Assembly: GCA_903813345.2 (NCBI GenBank)
Contig: CAIIXF020000006.1
Span: forward strand, 5,816,989 to 5,880,988
Source: Owenia fusiformis
Taxonomy: Eukaryota; Annelida; Polychaeta; Sabellida; Oweniidae
Direction: 5' to 3'
DNA length: 64,000 nucleotides
The notes beneath the pieces are model-generated. The model worked only from the letters and a program-made list of their open reading frames with translations. It had not been told where the DNA came from and did no database searches. This document shows, in pieces, positions 46,999 through 60,067 of this stretch. The translations under genes were made by a program, and so were the position numbers. The number at the start of each line of letters is the position of its first letter. Position 1 is the first letter of the stretch.

Positions 46999-49900
46999 AA
47001 GCTAAATTGCTTATAAAACAACCACCAAGACTTGATCGAACTCATGAAAAATTGAGAAAAATCGTCATCATTATCTTCCTAAAATTTGATTATACCCAGC
47101 GGTAAGGTCAAAGAAGAAACAACCATCAGAAAACTTGATGATAGCTAGCAGTAAAGTCGAGAAAGAATTGTAAGACGTGTCGCAAAAAGGTGGCGCATTT
47201 GTTTTTAAGGGTATGTGTGAATATAACTTTGATTCCCCGGATTATAAGATAATATTCTAATTAAAGTTATATATCATTTTAAAGCTGTTTCGATGAAGTT
47301 TTTAGATCAACTACACTCCGTTCACAATTCTCCACTGTTCTCGCGCCTTCTATTTTAAAAATGAAGTTTCTTACCAAAACATCTGGCAAATATCCCCTGT
47401 TGACACGTTACATTTTGAGTTATTTTTCGTCTTTAAACGCTCATAACTCAAACAATATATGACTATTATACTTTTTTCATCTTGATAAAGGTAGATGGAA
47501 GTTTTATTTCAAATGATGAATTTTAGTAAGCGTCTCATATTGTGACGTCAGAGAGTTTGAAAAATAGAATCTGTTGACAGCGACCTTTTTTGCTCATTTT
47601 TTATTACCTTCAACTTTTCAGGTGTACATTAAACAAAAAATACGAGATCAATTTTTAATAAATCATACATGATTATTTTGTTCTTAAACTCTAGTTTATT
47701 AACAAATAGTTGATTTTGTTCGTAAAAGTATGTGTTTTCTGTTGTATGTGGAAAAGTGGAGGACGAAAGGTTTTCAAAATTCATTAAAATAGGGCCATTC
47801 GCCTATTTTCAAGCACAGCAACACGTATATTTATTTCATCTAAAATATCAATTGATTCGTGTTTTATGATGCTCCTATCCCATTGTATACGATATCAGAG
47901 TTATTCGCCTTAGACATGCCCTTGGAATATATGAACATTCCAATACATCTGTAACATTTAATTAGATATAAATCTTACCTATTTTTTTTGTTATTGTATT
48001 ATGTTTTATAAAATATGAACAATAATGTTGTTTGACCCCTTGCGATGATATGGAAAAATCTGGTAATAAAATGTTTTAAATGGTAAGAAAACTAATATGT
48101 TCCCAATCATAAATTACCTAAATATTCCAGACAATTTTGTTGAATCTGCTTGGCTCATATTTGAAAAAATCAAACAAAATCTGAAAAACACACTTGCGTA
48201 ATTACACTAATTAAACACTGACATATAAAGTAAAATTATAGTATATTTTTACATTATGATAATTTATTTTTTGTTCGTATGCTTAGAATAACGGTCTATG
48301 TCTCATAAAATGTATAAAAGTTCCAATCAAAATATTTACGTTTTTGACCCTTTGTGATGAAATACATTTTTCGACCCGAAAGCCGGGAATTTTTTCAGCG
48401 AATGGTATTTTAAAAGAATCAAGACATATACACCTCCATAAATATTGCTTCAAATGTTGCTGCTCTATAGTGTGCTACGGATCCTTCATATTCGGAAGTC
48501 ATATCATGGACTATATTGCCAGTTCTCGATTTATGGCCAATATTTGCTCAATATTTGAGCTTTTGATCTAACATTGCTCAAAATGGTTAGACTTGTAATA
48601 TTTGTACTTTTTATACATTGGGTTGCGGTTATATTTCTTAAACATAAAGGGTGCCCAAGCTCAGGAAGCACCCACGAATGGGCCAACACAAGAACACCAA
48701 CAACAGAGCTACTGGGAATGATGTCCAACGCAGAGTTTATGATAGCCATGGAGCCCAGACTGTAATGAGAGGAAGATCACACAATCCAAATGCCCTAGTG
48801 TTCCAAAGGCGAAAACAAGATTTTGTAAAGACTAAAAATTATACACGTATAGACAATATTAGCGTGGCATAATACTTGGAAATAGTATGTGTACACACTG
48901 AATAAATATAATGGCTGAAAAATATCAACTCTTTCTTTTTTGTTATTTTAGTTGAATAAAAAGGCAAAGACACATTTTTAATGCAAAATATGATTTTTGA
49001 CACATTCAGAAAATATATCTATATTTCCAAACCTATAAATTTTCTAGTTTTTTTTCAACTCAAAATGTATTTAAAAATTTGAAAGTCACAAATATATCAG
49101 AGAATAAGCATACTAATTTTCATTAAGATTGAGCTGTGGGAAAGCGTTTAAATATGAGGAATTGTGCTGTTGAGGGAACAGCCTTTTGTGTGGGGTACTA
49201 TTATAGCATATTGGTCAAGTCGCTAGAATCGGAATATGTTTTGAATTATTCCTAATATAATTACTTTATTTATTCAGTTATTTCATTTAGAATTATTTCA
49301 GGAAACTTTCCTTAATCTGTAGAAAACAATCAAAAACGTTTCCTTGTAAAAGTTTTGAATTCCATTTGAATTCCATGGTACTTGGTTAATCATACCCAAA
49401 ACTGGAAAAATTCTCGTTGAATTGTCTAATATTGCTCATTTATGAGTAGTTGGTGTATGAAGTAATTCATAACGATATTAACTTACACCGTCAACATACT
49501 TTGAAACAAAGGTTATTTTTAAAGAATAAAAGTTTGTGAATTTTGCTCACCCAGGAGACACTATAAATACAAATGGCAAGTTTCTACATTATTCAACTTC
49601 ACAATATCAATTAATTCATATTCCATATGATCATGAGTCTATTGATGGTGTGAGTTACAGTGTATTATAAATAAAAATCTGAATGGCAACTTCTGTCTCA
49701 TTAAAGTATGATACCATACATATTCAGATACTTATAATATAATAACATGTAATGATCATAATTTTTGATATTAAATCAGATAATTTGAGTTATATAGGTA
49801 CTCGCACAAGTATTACCTGTTTTAATAATTCATACATCAGAGGTATTTGAATCAACATCTTCAGTAATGATCTTTTTTGTCTCCAGAAATCGTATTGATG

Positions 49901-50110
49901 ATTTATTAGAATCACTTTGATGTTTCTCAATTACGGAAATATATTGTCAATGTAGCTAGAATTTAATGTTATTTCATAATATGCACTCTAAGATTATCTT
50001 AGTATGTCGATGCTGTAAATTGCAATGTGATATTTTTTTGGATGCATGCAGTCTGAGCCAAAGTTAAGGACTGGACACTTTAAGTAGCTGTAAACTATCA
50101 TACCTTAAAT
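46999..50110. other. Intergenic, no recognised feature
   Basis: AT-rich. A 60-codon frame at 48583-48765 starts with a hydrophobic stretch and is followed by an AATAAA at 48901, but has no recognisable family; see the rejected list. Confidence 0.4.
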
Positions 50111-51173
50111 CACTGGTCCCCACCTGGTTACAGAATGGATGTATTCCCGCCGACAAAAAAAATAGTAAGTTTTTTTCATAATTTCACCAACAAAGAAGTC
50201 GATTTGCACCCTAATGCTTTACCCGTATGTTGAATGAAAGCTAACCTACCTAGATGTCAAAATATGGGTGTCCCCAGGGTTAGGAGGAGCATTATCCGAA
50301 GCCCATTTGAAATTTTGAACAATTGATTTAAAATCAGGATATCACCAAGTCGATACATGATGGTATCCACAAGTTAAGTCAATGAAACCAAATAAAATAG
50401 TAAAAACAAAAAAAGGAAAGTCTGACCTCCTCTTGAAAATCAACGGTTAAGGTCAACATTTTCCTTAACAACATGCTTTATCATATTCTCACATTTTAAA
50501 TTTTGTAAATTATGATTTTGCACACAAGAATCTTTAGTTTTCAGATTGACACTGACTTGACCTTTACAAGGTTACTATGACCTCAATAAAACTTAGGATG
50601 CACCTGAACACTATGCCATAATTAACGTGGGTGCTCGCCTCTGTACTTTTCAATGGAAGAATTTTGCACTTCTGTTTAAATAATCTATATTTACTCATCC
50701 GTGTATATCATACTTCATTGATTTACAAAACCAAAGCTACGCTATAAACACACATTCTCTGATATTTTTACGGAGAATAGATAACTCAAACGAGTTCACT
50801 CGATCAGTTTTATCATCTCGTTCATAGCTGTGAGAAGGTATGTATAATTTGCCATAGGTTTACCTTATAATGGGGAATAAAAAATTCAATTAATATAATT
50901 ATTTCACGTACACAAATATGTCTGTGTGAAGTAAAATACACATACAATGCGTTTTATAATATTTTTGGGGTTATGGTATGAAATATCCGCTTTAAAAAAG
51001 CAATTTAATTATGATGTATCATATGGATTAGTAGACGTTCTTAATGGATTCAATGAACAGGCTGGCTAGGTTTTAATTGAATCATTTTGAATGTGTGTAT
51101 TTTTAATATTTTAATCCACAGTGTCCAAAAACAATAATAATGCTATATTGGTAATTGGAAAGATTCCACTTAC

Positions 51174-52194
51174 CACGATTTCCCAAAAATTGGAAATAGA
51201 TAATATTATTCTTGAATTTGGGTCATTTGTTTCAAGGAATCTGTAGGCTCGCTCAGCTGAGCTGACAAAATCATCAAGATTTACGGATGGTCCATCTGTT
51301 GGCTGCTCATTGTCACTTTTAAAGAATGTTAATGGCTCTGAAACTTGTAGCCTTGCCCAAGTCGGTATTTATTTACTTATCTGATCTTGACTTATTACCA
51401 CCTTGTACAATCCAATGCATCATCGCTGATATTATGCTAAGTTATTCAGCGGTTCCGAGATTCCCATAATACCTACGCTACCTAAGGGTATCGCGAAACC
51501 TTATTGATTGACAAGATCGCATGGACACGACATGTGACTTCAGGCTGATTGACCAGTCAAAACGTTATCTCATCTGATCGAGTATTTCTTGAGAGTTACA
51601 ATATATTATGTTATTAAATGTACATTGGAATGTAGCAGTCATTAATACTCGTATAAATGAAATCATGCAATTCAATGTTGATTCAAAGTTAAAACTGAAT
51701 TTGCGATGGAAATGCGATGTAGGGCCGTCGTTGATTGGTCAAATTTTACCGACAAAAACATTGGGTCGGTAAAACACGTGGCTTCCTCTTGGGTACAAGG
51801 CGGTCATAATAAAAATCAAGATAAGTAAAAGAGACCGACTTGGGCAAGGCTATGAAACTTGATTTGTGGGTATTCCAGTGGGTTGATGGGTCTTTGGCTC
51901 TGAATTCACTTCATTGGCGTACCTAATTTCAACATTTTCATTGTCATCATTACATGTTATGGACTCGTTTTTCAAATTAACAGTATTAAGGATAAAACCA
52001 TAGTTTTTCATCTGTACTGGCATTTTCCAGTTGATGGGTTTCAATTCTTCATGAGGGTGTCTTGTAATGGTGTGGCTAATTACTTTACTGAATGAGGAAT
52101 GTTTATCCAAACAATGAATACAAAGAAAATCTGGCCAGTTGTCCATCAGTAAATAAATCATCATGATAAAAGTATAATTTAGTATAGCATCCAT
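51174..52194 (-). pseudogene. Zinc-finger reading frame interrupted by a MITE
   Basis: On the minus strand a frame from the ATG at 52194 encodes a hydrophobic start and then DFLCIHCLDKHSSFSKVISH plus TITRHP, a C-x2-C-x12-H-x5-H finger, then an acidic Asn-rich region ending TNQVS. There a TAG from the MITE stops it. Across the MITE the same frame resumes at 51338 (51339-51347 is the duplicated target), with FFKSDNEQPTDGPSVNLDDF and onward to SNFWEIV, followed by a GTAAGT donor at 51173. Frame and sense continue exactly when one target copy and the MITE are discounted. The product is unknown; it may belong to the surrounding TIR element or to a host gene. If the MITE is spliced or absent in other alleles the gene may still work. 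Confidence 0.55.
51348..51852. mobile_element. Mutator-like MITE, 505 bp, 9-bp target duplication
   Basis: The ends are exact inverted copies of TAGCCTTGCCCAAGTCGGT and remain similar for about 65 bp (TTTACTTATCT, CGCCTTGTAC). TGAAACTTG flanks both sides (51339-51347 and 51853-51861). A 9-bp duplication with longish TIRs fits the Mutator-like group; 8-bp (hAT) reading is less good. No coding frame. Confidence 0.85.
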
Positions 52195-52499
52195 TTGTTA
52201 CCGTTCTGAATCCAAATGATACATAGTGGCATCCATTTTATACATATATGTTGACGTTTACGACATGTTTTTCAAATATCTTTCCTATAACAGGAATATA
52301 GTAGCTGAAACTTTCACACATTGTGATACTATGCATAATGAATATGTATGCAAGATTTCAAGTCACAAGGTTAAGTAGAAACTCTGAGATCACTTACCTC
52401 GATTTGCTGTCATATTTTTGCAATGATCCCATTCCCTATAATGTACGCAGGCACCCACGATACATTGCATGTAAATGACTGCATCCACATAGATCGACT

Positions 52500-52780
52500 A
52501 GCCACAGTGATTTGAAGGTAAATTCGAATCCCAATATGAATCAAACAATATAATCTCATATTGGGATTCAAAACATCTGTTTGGATGTTAATTTGAATTC
52601 CAATATGGTTATTTATATGAACATAACGAAGGATGATTATATCTCTGTATCAAATGTGTTCGAATCTCAATACCAATAACAATATGATGTCATATTAGGA
52701 TTCATAACTTAATGCTGTTTGAATGTCAATTTGAATCCCAGCATGAATCCCAAAATGGATATTTATATGATTGCCTGCCC
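52500..52780. repeat. Diverged repeat of (G)AATCCCAATATGAAT words
   Basis: At least five direct or inverted copies of TTGAATCCCAATATG-like words, some forming short hairpins (AATCCCAATATGA near 52529 against TCATATTGGGATT at 52557). No coding content. Confidence 0.5.
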
Positions 52781-53710
52781 ACCCGCCCGGCAAAATGACC
52801 ACAGTATAGCATCAACGGGTGCAATAAAAACAGATTTGACGTACAATTTGACTTGGGAATTGAGTGTCTAAAGTTAGTTCAAAAGTTTTTTTTATCTATA
52901 TATCTTATTGCCATTAATTATGAAAAATGTATGTATATGTACAAATCATACACGAGGGACCCAATCGCAAGTGGCATTATATGTGTCCCTTAAGAGGTCA
53001 TCCTCTGATGTTGGCTATCAATTATTTAATTTAAATCAATCTGTATCTGGAATTTTCCAATTCATAATTTTTCTTCGCTACCATTGTCTTTACATGGGGA
53101 TATAATCATATAATTTCTTTAAATGTCTAATTCTAAGAAAATTTCCTATCATTTAAATACCTCAAACGGCGATTTATATGCAAGAAAAGCTAAGATATCG
53201 ACTCTGCATGGTGTGGTGGGTTGGTGGAAATCTGCCTAGGTTGGGGTGGTAAATAACACAATCCCCTTTGCATCCTGTAAAATAACAAAGCTAGTCCCCT
53301 TTATGTAGTTAATATAAATCTGTTGGTATTATGAAACTTGATATTCTCACTGTTTTTATTTATTGGAATTTGTCTGTTTGAAAATAAAACGTCTCTATAA
53401 CCCTACTTGACCATCTTGATGACACTGTGAAATTCACGGAGATAACGTCCGAGAGAGAATTCTGACTCGATTTTTGCAGCTGCTGGATACATATGATTGT
53501 GTCTGACTAGCTTGTCAGAAACCGGAGCTTTCATTTAACCCATTGGTAAAGTATCGGGGTGCAAATCGACTTCTTTGTTTGTGAAAATGATGAAAATGAA
53601 AAATCGTAATTCTTTTGTCCGCGGAAAAAACATCCATTTTGTTATAAAGACAAGCAGGTGCACGTGACGACTAGTGTTAAGTGTACATTATACATTATCT
53701 ACCTCAGTTA

Positions 53711-54320
53711 CAGGGTGTTTCATTTGTATTCACCCCACCATAAACTCATGGTTGATATGGTAGCAATGTTACATGTATCATACATGTAACATTGCTACCA
53801 TATCATTTTATATATCATTTTGTTCTTCATTGAAAGTTACATAAGATTGCAAAGTTTCAGAATCAAGGGATTTACCTGGGAGCGAGGTCATTTAGGGGGC
53901 AATATCTGGTCATTCCATTGATCTGTTCACTTTTTCTCATACCCATTTTAGTGATAGAGGTCAAAACGGGCACCTGACCTCCCTATAAGCCACTGCAGCA
54001 ATCCTATCTATATATGTTTGTGCATAACTGTCACACACACGTGGACTGGATTCTGCCATGATGACAACTGCTAGAAATGTACAATACAGAAACTATTTTT
54101 TTCCTTGAAATTGCCCCCGACCAGAAATTCTCCTCGAAATGACCCGTACCCACTTACTTTGCTACGTTGTATCATTTTTTCAGGGACACCTCTGGATTAT
54201 GAAACTTTGCAATGTTATGTAATTTTCCATAAGAAACAACATGATATATAACATGATAGGGGGGGGGGAATACTACTTGTATGAGTTTATGGGAGGGTGC
54301 ATACATATGAAACACCCTGT
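53711..54320. mobile_element. Mariner-like MITE, foldback, TA target
   Basis: The ends CAGGGTGTTTCATTTGTATT and (reverse complement) CAGGGTGTTTCATATGTATG are flanked by TA on both sides (53709-53710 and 54321-54322). The arms keep pairing inward (CATAAACTCAT, TGCAAAGTTTCA). Inside the left arm is a perfect hairpin, 53754-53777 against 53781-53804 with a 3-base loop. A G run (54261-54269) is present. Confidence 0.85.
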
Positions 54321-54322
54321 AG

Positions 54323-54829
54323 GCACAGCTGATATTTTGTTACTAATTATATTTTATTCCTATCTTATATCTTATTATCTCAACGAACGAAATTCGGTAG
54401 GGATATTGTGAAGTCCTCTCTCTGTCAGTCAGTTCATCAGTCCGTCCGTCCGGAAAATTACCCGAATGCTAGTTTACAGATTTTTATCCTATTCGTAGAA
54501 AATTGTATATTTGTAAAAGGAATTGGTGAAAATATTTTTCTTTAAAATGGCCGTCGCCTAAAAAATGGTGCGAATTTTTTGCGAATATTTTGCGAATTTT
54601 TCAGTTTAAAGCAAAACGTTGTAAGTATTATTGTTTAAAATGTTGGTAATATACACACACTGGCCATTGCATTCCATGTTTTTCTGCATGACTCATCAGG
54701 GAATGTTTGAGTGGATCTTTTTTGAGGAACTTTTGTTAATTTTGAGATTCATTTGAAGTATACCTTTATTATACTCAAATAAATGCATATATTTTATTAT
54801 TTTTATGATATGGGCCTTGGACAATTCAA
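54323..54829. other. Intergenic, low-complexity patch
   Basis: CAGTCAGTTCATCAGTCCGT then CCGTCCGG at 54427-54454, and an ATTTTTTGCGAATATTTTGC repeat near 54575. Otherwise unassigned. Confidence 0.4.
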
Positions 54830-55580
54830 AAGCGCTACCTTGTGTTGGATTTCGCAATCATTTTCTGATCTCTCGAAAGTATGGCTATATTATATCCAAA
54901 TTGAATGAATCTTTGAAAACGTCACAATTATAGTGTTTTCTCTCATTCATGCCTTCAAAAAATTTAAAATGGTACTAGTCGACCAATTTTTGATAAGACT
55001 GTTGCCGTGGGATTTTTTCGCGAAAATCTTAAGTTTTTCATTTAAAACCAAAGAAATAATTGTTTGAAATTTTGGAAAAATATTTACATGTAAGACATTA
55101 TTTCCTTTCACGTTAGATCATGCTTTCGGGATATATTGGGTCTAATTTTCTAATGACAGGATAACACTTAGAGTTTGCTTTTCTTGCTAGGTTTCTTTAC
55201 AGTTTTTGGTACTTTCCTTTTGGCACGTGTACTTAGATATTTACATTTACTCCGCGTTTTTTAACCCGACCCGTATGGCCCACGTATGGAGGGTCTGGAA
55301 ACATGATTTTTTGTTAATCTTCGTTAATCTCTCTAAATCGTGGCTTTATTTTACTCAAATGAAAGGCAATTTAGAGTAGATTGCAAATAGTATAGAGTTT
55401 TTCTCGTACGGCCTCATAAAATTTAAAATGGCCGCCTGAATATCTGGATTTCGCAATAATTTTCTGATCTCTTCAAATCGTGGATTTATTGTACTGAAAC
55501 TGAAGGAAGTTTAGAGTAAATCACAATTATGATATTGTTTTTCTGATTCGTGTTCAAAATGGCTGCCTGCATACTCTATT
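54830..55580. repeat. Diverged tandem repeat with AAAATGGCCGCC motif
   Basis: GGATTTCGCAAT(C/A)ATTTTCTG occurs at 54848 and 55442, TCTCT(A)AATCGTGG at 55332 and 55471, and AATTTAAAATGG at 54962 and 55424, in the same order each time. The motif is the inverse of GGCGGCCATTTT found in the cyclase introns. Confidence 0.55.
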
Positions 55581-56654
55581 AGATCTTAAATATTGAATTT
55601 TCTTGGAAACTCCTTAATGGTTATAACCAAATACTTAAATCGATGAAAATTTTGATATATCTCTATTGCCCATCTTTCAAAATCTGTCAATTTTATCAAG
55701 GTTAGAGAAGATGGTAAATCTTACTTTGTGACATATACAGATTTATAAATATAGTGTTCGTTGGGGTTTGCTTCTTTTTCAAGTTGCCGATTTCTAGTTT
55801 GATCATGGTTAGCTTTTGAAGAAGTAATTCATCACTTATATTCTCCACGACACCGTACGTTTAATAATAATAGTTTTTGAGGAATAGGTTTTGTCCATTT
55901 ATGTAAGAGTATTATGTTATTATTAGCACAATAAAGAATTAAAGGATAATATTACACAACTTTTGTTCAAATGTCATGTGTAGGTACATATTTGCATATT
56001 TTGTGTAGGAACATATTTGTCTTAAAGTGCCAATTCCATTTTTCTTTACACAAATAGATTCAATGGGTATTGGTTGGAAGAAACAGTATACCAACAGACT
56101 CACATCTTCATCTGATTGTCTTTCAGTGCCAAAATAAGATTTCCCGGAAAAAACATGACGTCACGATCACAACCGGCTATGGATTTTAATCGGCAATGCG
56201 TTATTATGCAACTCGAATGTAAATTCAAAAGTGTTCATTTTATACTGTGTTCTGATTGGTCAGAAAGGAGTAACGCTTTTCAAAATCACCCCATGGTTCA
56301 ATGCCATTTGGTTGTAAGATTTTAAACAGCAATGAGTTATGTAACAGGATCAACTCGACGTGTATAGTTTCTATACTGTATTCTGACTGACCAGAACATA
56401 ATTCTGCATGACAGGGTCGGGGGCTCTAATTGAGGTATTATATTTTTCGCTCATCGGAGGAAAAATCGTGTCTCCAAAGTAGTCAAAGTTGAATCATTTC
56501 CGCACTGCATTGAATGCAGTGGCAATCAATTACACCGACACTTTATAAGCACGTTCGGAGATCATAAACTCCAGCAACATGTCCAAAACCTGTTCTGATC
56601 GCGATGTCATGATTGGCACTTGACATTGGGTTCCCGATTTTGAACATCAAAGGG
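55581..56654. other. Intergenic, no recognised feature
   Basis: A short diverged repeat (CTGTGTTCTGATTGGTCAGA at 56246, CTGTATTCTGACTGACCAGA at 56375) is the only structure noticed. Confidence 0.4.
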
Positions 56655-56658
56655 TCTA

Positions 56659-57395
56659 GTGCACTTTCCATTATGATTTCCCCATGAACAAAATGAATCA
56701 TTTTTAGGTGTATCATTAAGAATACAATGTCACATAATACTTTGGAAAATATTTAAGCGTTTGGACCCACAGGGTTGATATTAGATGTGTTCTATTGACT
56801 TAACATGTGGATACCATCAGATTCCAATGGAGGCCATTGGTTTCTATTGATTTTCACAAAAATACCTAAAATACACTATGACCTGAATCGATTGCAAATT
56901 AAATAATTTCAAAATATGACACAAGTGGTATATCACATCAGATGTGCAAATATAAAGTTTGCAATCAATTCAGGTCATACTTCAGATTAAAAGATTATAC
57001 ATTTTTTCATAATTTTTTTCCTACAAAATGGCTATAGAAAAATGCCTCAAAAGCAACTTTTACACTTATGAAATCCCATACAACTTTGTAAATCCAAAGA
57101 TTATACTGTTATGTTTCTTTAATTAATAACATATTTGGATAAGATATAGAGATGTGTAGGATGCAAATGGATTTTGACAGACAGAAAAAGACTTCCTGGT
57201 TTGGCATATCTACCCCTGTACACTTTATGATTGAATATTGATCCTAATAAGTGGCCCATTCATTAAAACAGTGCTGAATATAGGTCAACAAGATACTAGT
57301 GTACACATAAATGTAATAATAAAAGCAATATATTTATTTTGAAAAAGCAGATGAATTTATTTTTGTTCATGGGGAGATCATGATGGAGGGCGCAC
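56659..57395. mobile_element. TA-flanked TIR element, 737 bp, uninterrupted copy
   Basis: The left end GTGCACTTTCCATTATGATT and right end (reverse complement) GTGCGCCCTCCATCATGATC both lead into TCCCCATGAACAAAA. TA flanks at 56657 and 57396. It is the reference that shows how the level 2 element at 26487-30325 looked before it was split. Non-autonomous. Confidence 0.85.
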
Positions 57396-57397
57396 TA

Positions 57398-60000
57398 GAA
57401 ACTTTCACATTTATATAAAGATTTAAAAGAACGGTACATGGTTTGACTTGTAAGTGGTGTTTTCTTCATTTAAAACATGTATAAACTGAATTTTGACCTC
57501 ATGAGCATCGCACAGATAGGGTTAGGGTAAGATATTCCACATGCAATATGAGCAACATGCCCGTAGCCAGCTCTTGGTAAAGGGGGGGGGGGCTAATGTA
57601 TCAATTCCCCTACCCACACATAAACAAATTTCCATGCTAAACCAACACATGGGGCGACCCTAAAACTTCAGATGGTTGGAGACGAAAAAAAATGTTAAGT
57701 CCAAAATTCTTTAAATAATGGCCGGATTCAAAACAATTCCCAATATTTCCAGTTTTCTATCTAAATTGTCAAATTTATAGGGAGAGGAGCAGATTTGGGG
57801 TCCAAAAGTTAAAAATAGAAAGAAATTTGTTCAAGGTCGCACGATCGCAGAATGACAAGAGTAGTGAAACCAATTCTTAAACATTCTTATAAGATACTTC
57901 TGGTGAAATGTGCATCGGTTTCTTACGAAAACTAACACTTGACTTCATTATCTCTAGCTTAGACACATTTTATTTTGCCCTTACAGTACTAGGTATTTAT
58001 TTTATTAAGCAAGTAACGGTAAAATGTTTCCAAACTTTTGGAGGGAGTTGAAATCATTCGATAGAAATGATTGACATGTCTTTCATTACCATTGGAGTTG
58101 GTCAAGTCAGATGTTATCATGCTCAAGAATGCATTTCACATAAAAGAATCATGCCTTTAAGAATTCTGGGATATTCCCCTTTTGTTTAGACAAGTACCAA
58201 GGAGGATTGGCAGCCATTATTCAATCTCGATACTCAATTGCCTGCAGTGGAACAATTTAGTAAAAATATTTCTATATAAGGTTCTCTTTGGACCGACTAT
58301 TTCGTTAAAGGATGGTCATTACGAATATTATGGTAGTATTTAAGCTTCCACAGCAGTTCTATTCTTCAAAATATGAGTAAAATAGATTTATACATGTAGA
58401 GGGCCAGGGGTATTCTCATATAAGTTAAGTAAAGTTTCATAGCAATTTTATACACTTTATTATAGACTCTATTATAGACTTTGGGCCCAATGATTTTCTC
58501 ATTAACAAAAACACTGTGTTTAAATGTACTAGTAGTTAGGAAAAAGCAATTGTCCTTTTTCCATATAGCTTTGAAATTTCGTTTAAATGAGATTTTAAAG
58601 GTTTGCATTTCCAACCATTAAGACTAAAATTTTATTCTATTTGATGGCATATTTGAATTCTATGTGTAATTTTCTATCAAAAAGGCTTTGATTTGCACAC
58701 TTATTTACTTTAGTTTTAGTTTACCTTAGTTTTTTTAGAAAGGGTAACTATCATAGCAACGTGAGCATCGAGCCCTTCATGTTTATAGGATAGGGTTGTT
58801 CAAGTATAGACCCAAGGGAGGAGTAATAAGTACTAGTTTACTAGTTTAGTGCCTATAAAACTGGAGTAAAAAATTACTGAACATTAAGGTAGATATCATT
58901 TTTTCTGGACCCCGCCTGGGTCTCTTGGCCACTTGTTAAATACAGGCAACCGAAACATTTTATTTATGAAACGTGTACAGTTTATGAACATCATTTGCCA
59001 GACTCTTGCATTTCTTGTCACCAATAGGTTTTTTCAACTTCGTGTATATTTTTGTTCACACCCATGAGCTGAGTCAGGACCATATTCCCGGGAACACTGG
59101 CTTTCAAGCTTCCACTTTGACTAAGTTAGATCCATCAATATCAATGTCAAGTCGTTCTGTAATTTCATGACATGGAATACAGATTATGGACGCTAGAATT
59201 CTATGAACACATATATCATAGAGAAGGTGTGTTATGTGGTAGGCGTTTTGTGAAAAAATGAGATTGCTACCACTCTGCAAAAACTCTTATTAGCTGAGAG
59301 TTTTGTCCAAGACATCCCACTAAGTGAACATGTCAAAGTGAGTATACGTCATTTGTTAAGAATTTCTGCAGGGTGCGAAGAGTAACGCAAAAAGGGGTTA
59401 ATAGGAAGGAGTTAGTTTTTTATATGACTAAACAGGGGTAAGCACTATCAGTATGAATACATAACATATTTGTGATGAGAGGACCCCATAAAATGTACTT
59501 TTCTCTCTCGTATCAGGACACATTTAACATAAAACGCTAATCACACTTTACAGTGATATATTTTGAAGAAAAAAAACTTGTCTATCAAGGTCACATACCA
59601 TTTGGGGGGGGGGGGGGGGTGTGACCAATCGAAGGTCACCATCTTAGATGCAAGAAGGTTCAAAAATGTTTTGTTCGAGGAGAACACGACAATTCCAAAG
59701 CTCTGGTACAATATATCCAAAATATAAATCCTTAAAGTAATCATTGAGTTCTAAATCCGTGTCTGGTACTATTATGTCTATTATCACTCTAAGACGATGT
59801 ACATCCTCTGGAGGTATACACCTGAAATCCATCCATTTGAGACATTGTATTTCATGATTTTCTCATTTGTTAATGCTCTAGAAACAAATAAAAAACAAGT
59901 TAAAATATGTTTTGCATCTTACACAAGACAAAATCGTGTTTAATAACTAGCAATACCAATGTTACAACCATCTTACCCGGTCCTTAGTACTCGCAATCCT
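57398..60000. other. Intergenic, mostly unassigned
   Basis: G runs at 57583-57592 and 59605-59618. A possible minus-strand exon is listed separately (59644-59821). Nothing else recognised. Confidence 0.4.
59644..59821 (-). CDS. Possible last exon of an unknown gene
   Basis: On the minus strand a ggatttcag acceptor-like site at 59822 is followed by a protein-like frame, CIPPEDVHRLRVIIDIIVPD then TDLELNDYFKDLYFGYIVPE, to a TAA at 59644. Composition looks coding, but no family is recognised, there is no good pyrimidine tract, and no partner exon was found. Confidence 0.2.
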
Positions 60001-60004
60001 TGAT

Positions 60005-60067
60005 TATTGATACACTTATCTGGAAGGTTATTTGAGCTTACCCGTTGGTATTGATACACTTATCTGT
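60005..60067. repeat. Direct repeat upstream of the retroelement gag
   Basis: ATTGATACACTTATCTG occurs twice, 46 bp apart, about 350 bp before the gag ATG. It could be part of the left end of the element, since tyrosine-recombinase retroelements carry short repeats at their ends, but the right end is outside the window. Confidence 0.4.

Larger units (their letters stand above)
50111..53676 (-). mobile_element. Possible 3.6 kb TIR element with CACT(G/A)GTC ends
   Basis: The left end CACTGGTCCCC and right end (reverse complement) CACTAGTCGTC lead into matching inner segments: 50141-50230 (ATGGATGT, AAGAAGTCGATTTGCACCC) mirrors 53545-53640. CACTR ends recall the CACTA group, but target duplications are not clear (TTAA occurs near both ends). 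A minus-strand zinc-finger frame lies inside. Confidence 0.5.

Noticed and set aside
48583-48765. 60-codon frame with a signal-peptide-like start and an AATAAA downstream, overlapping a second frame to 48872
   Set aside because: No family wording, no splice or frame support, and the second frame begins with GTG; chance is likely in AT-rich DNA. A transcript would revive it.
59605-59618. Long G run (also 44784, 54261, 57583) as G-quadruplex regulators
   Set aside because: Single homopolymer runs without the spaced four-tract pattern; more likely slippage tracts.
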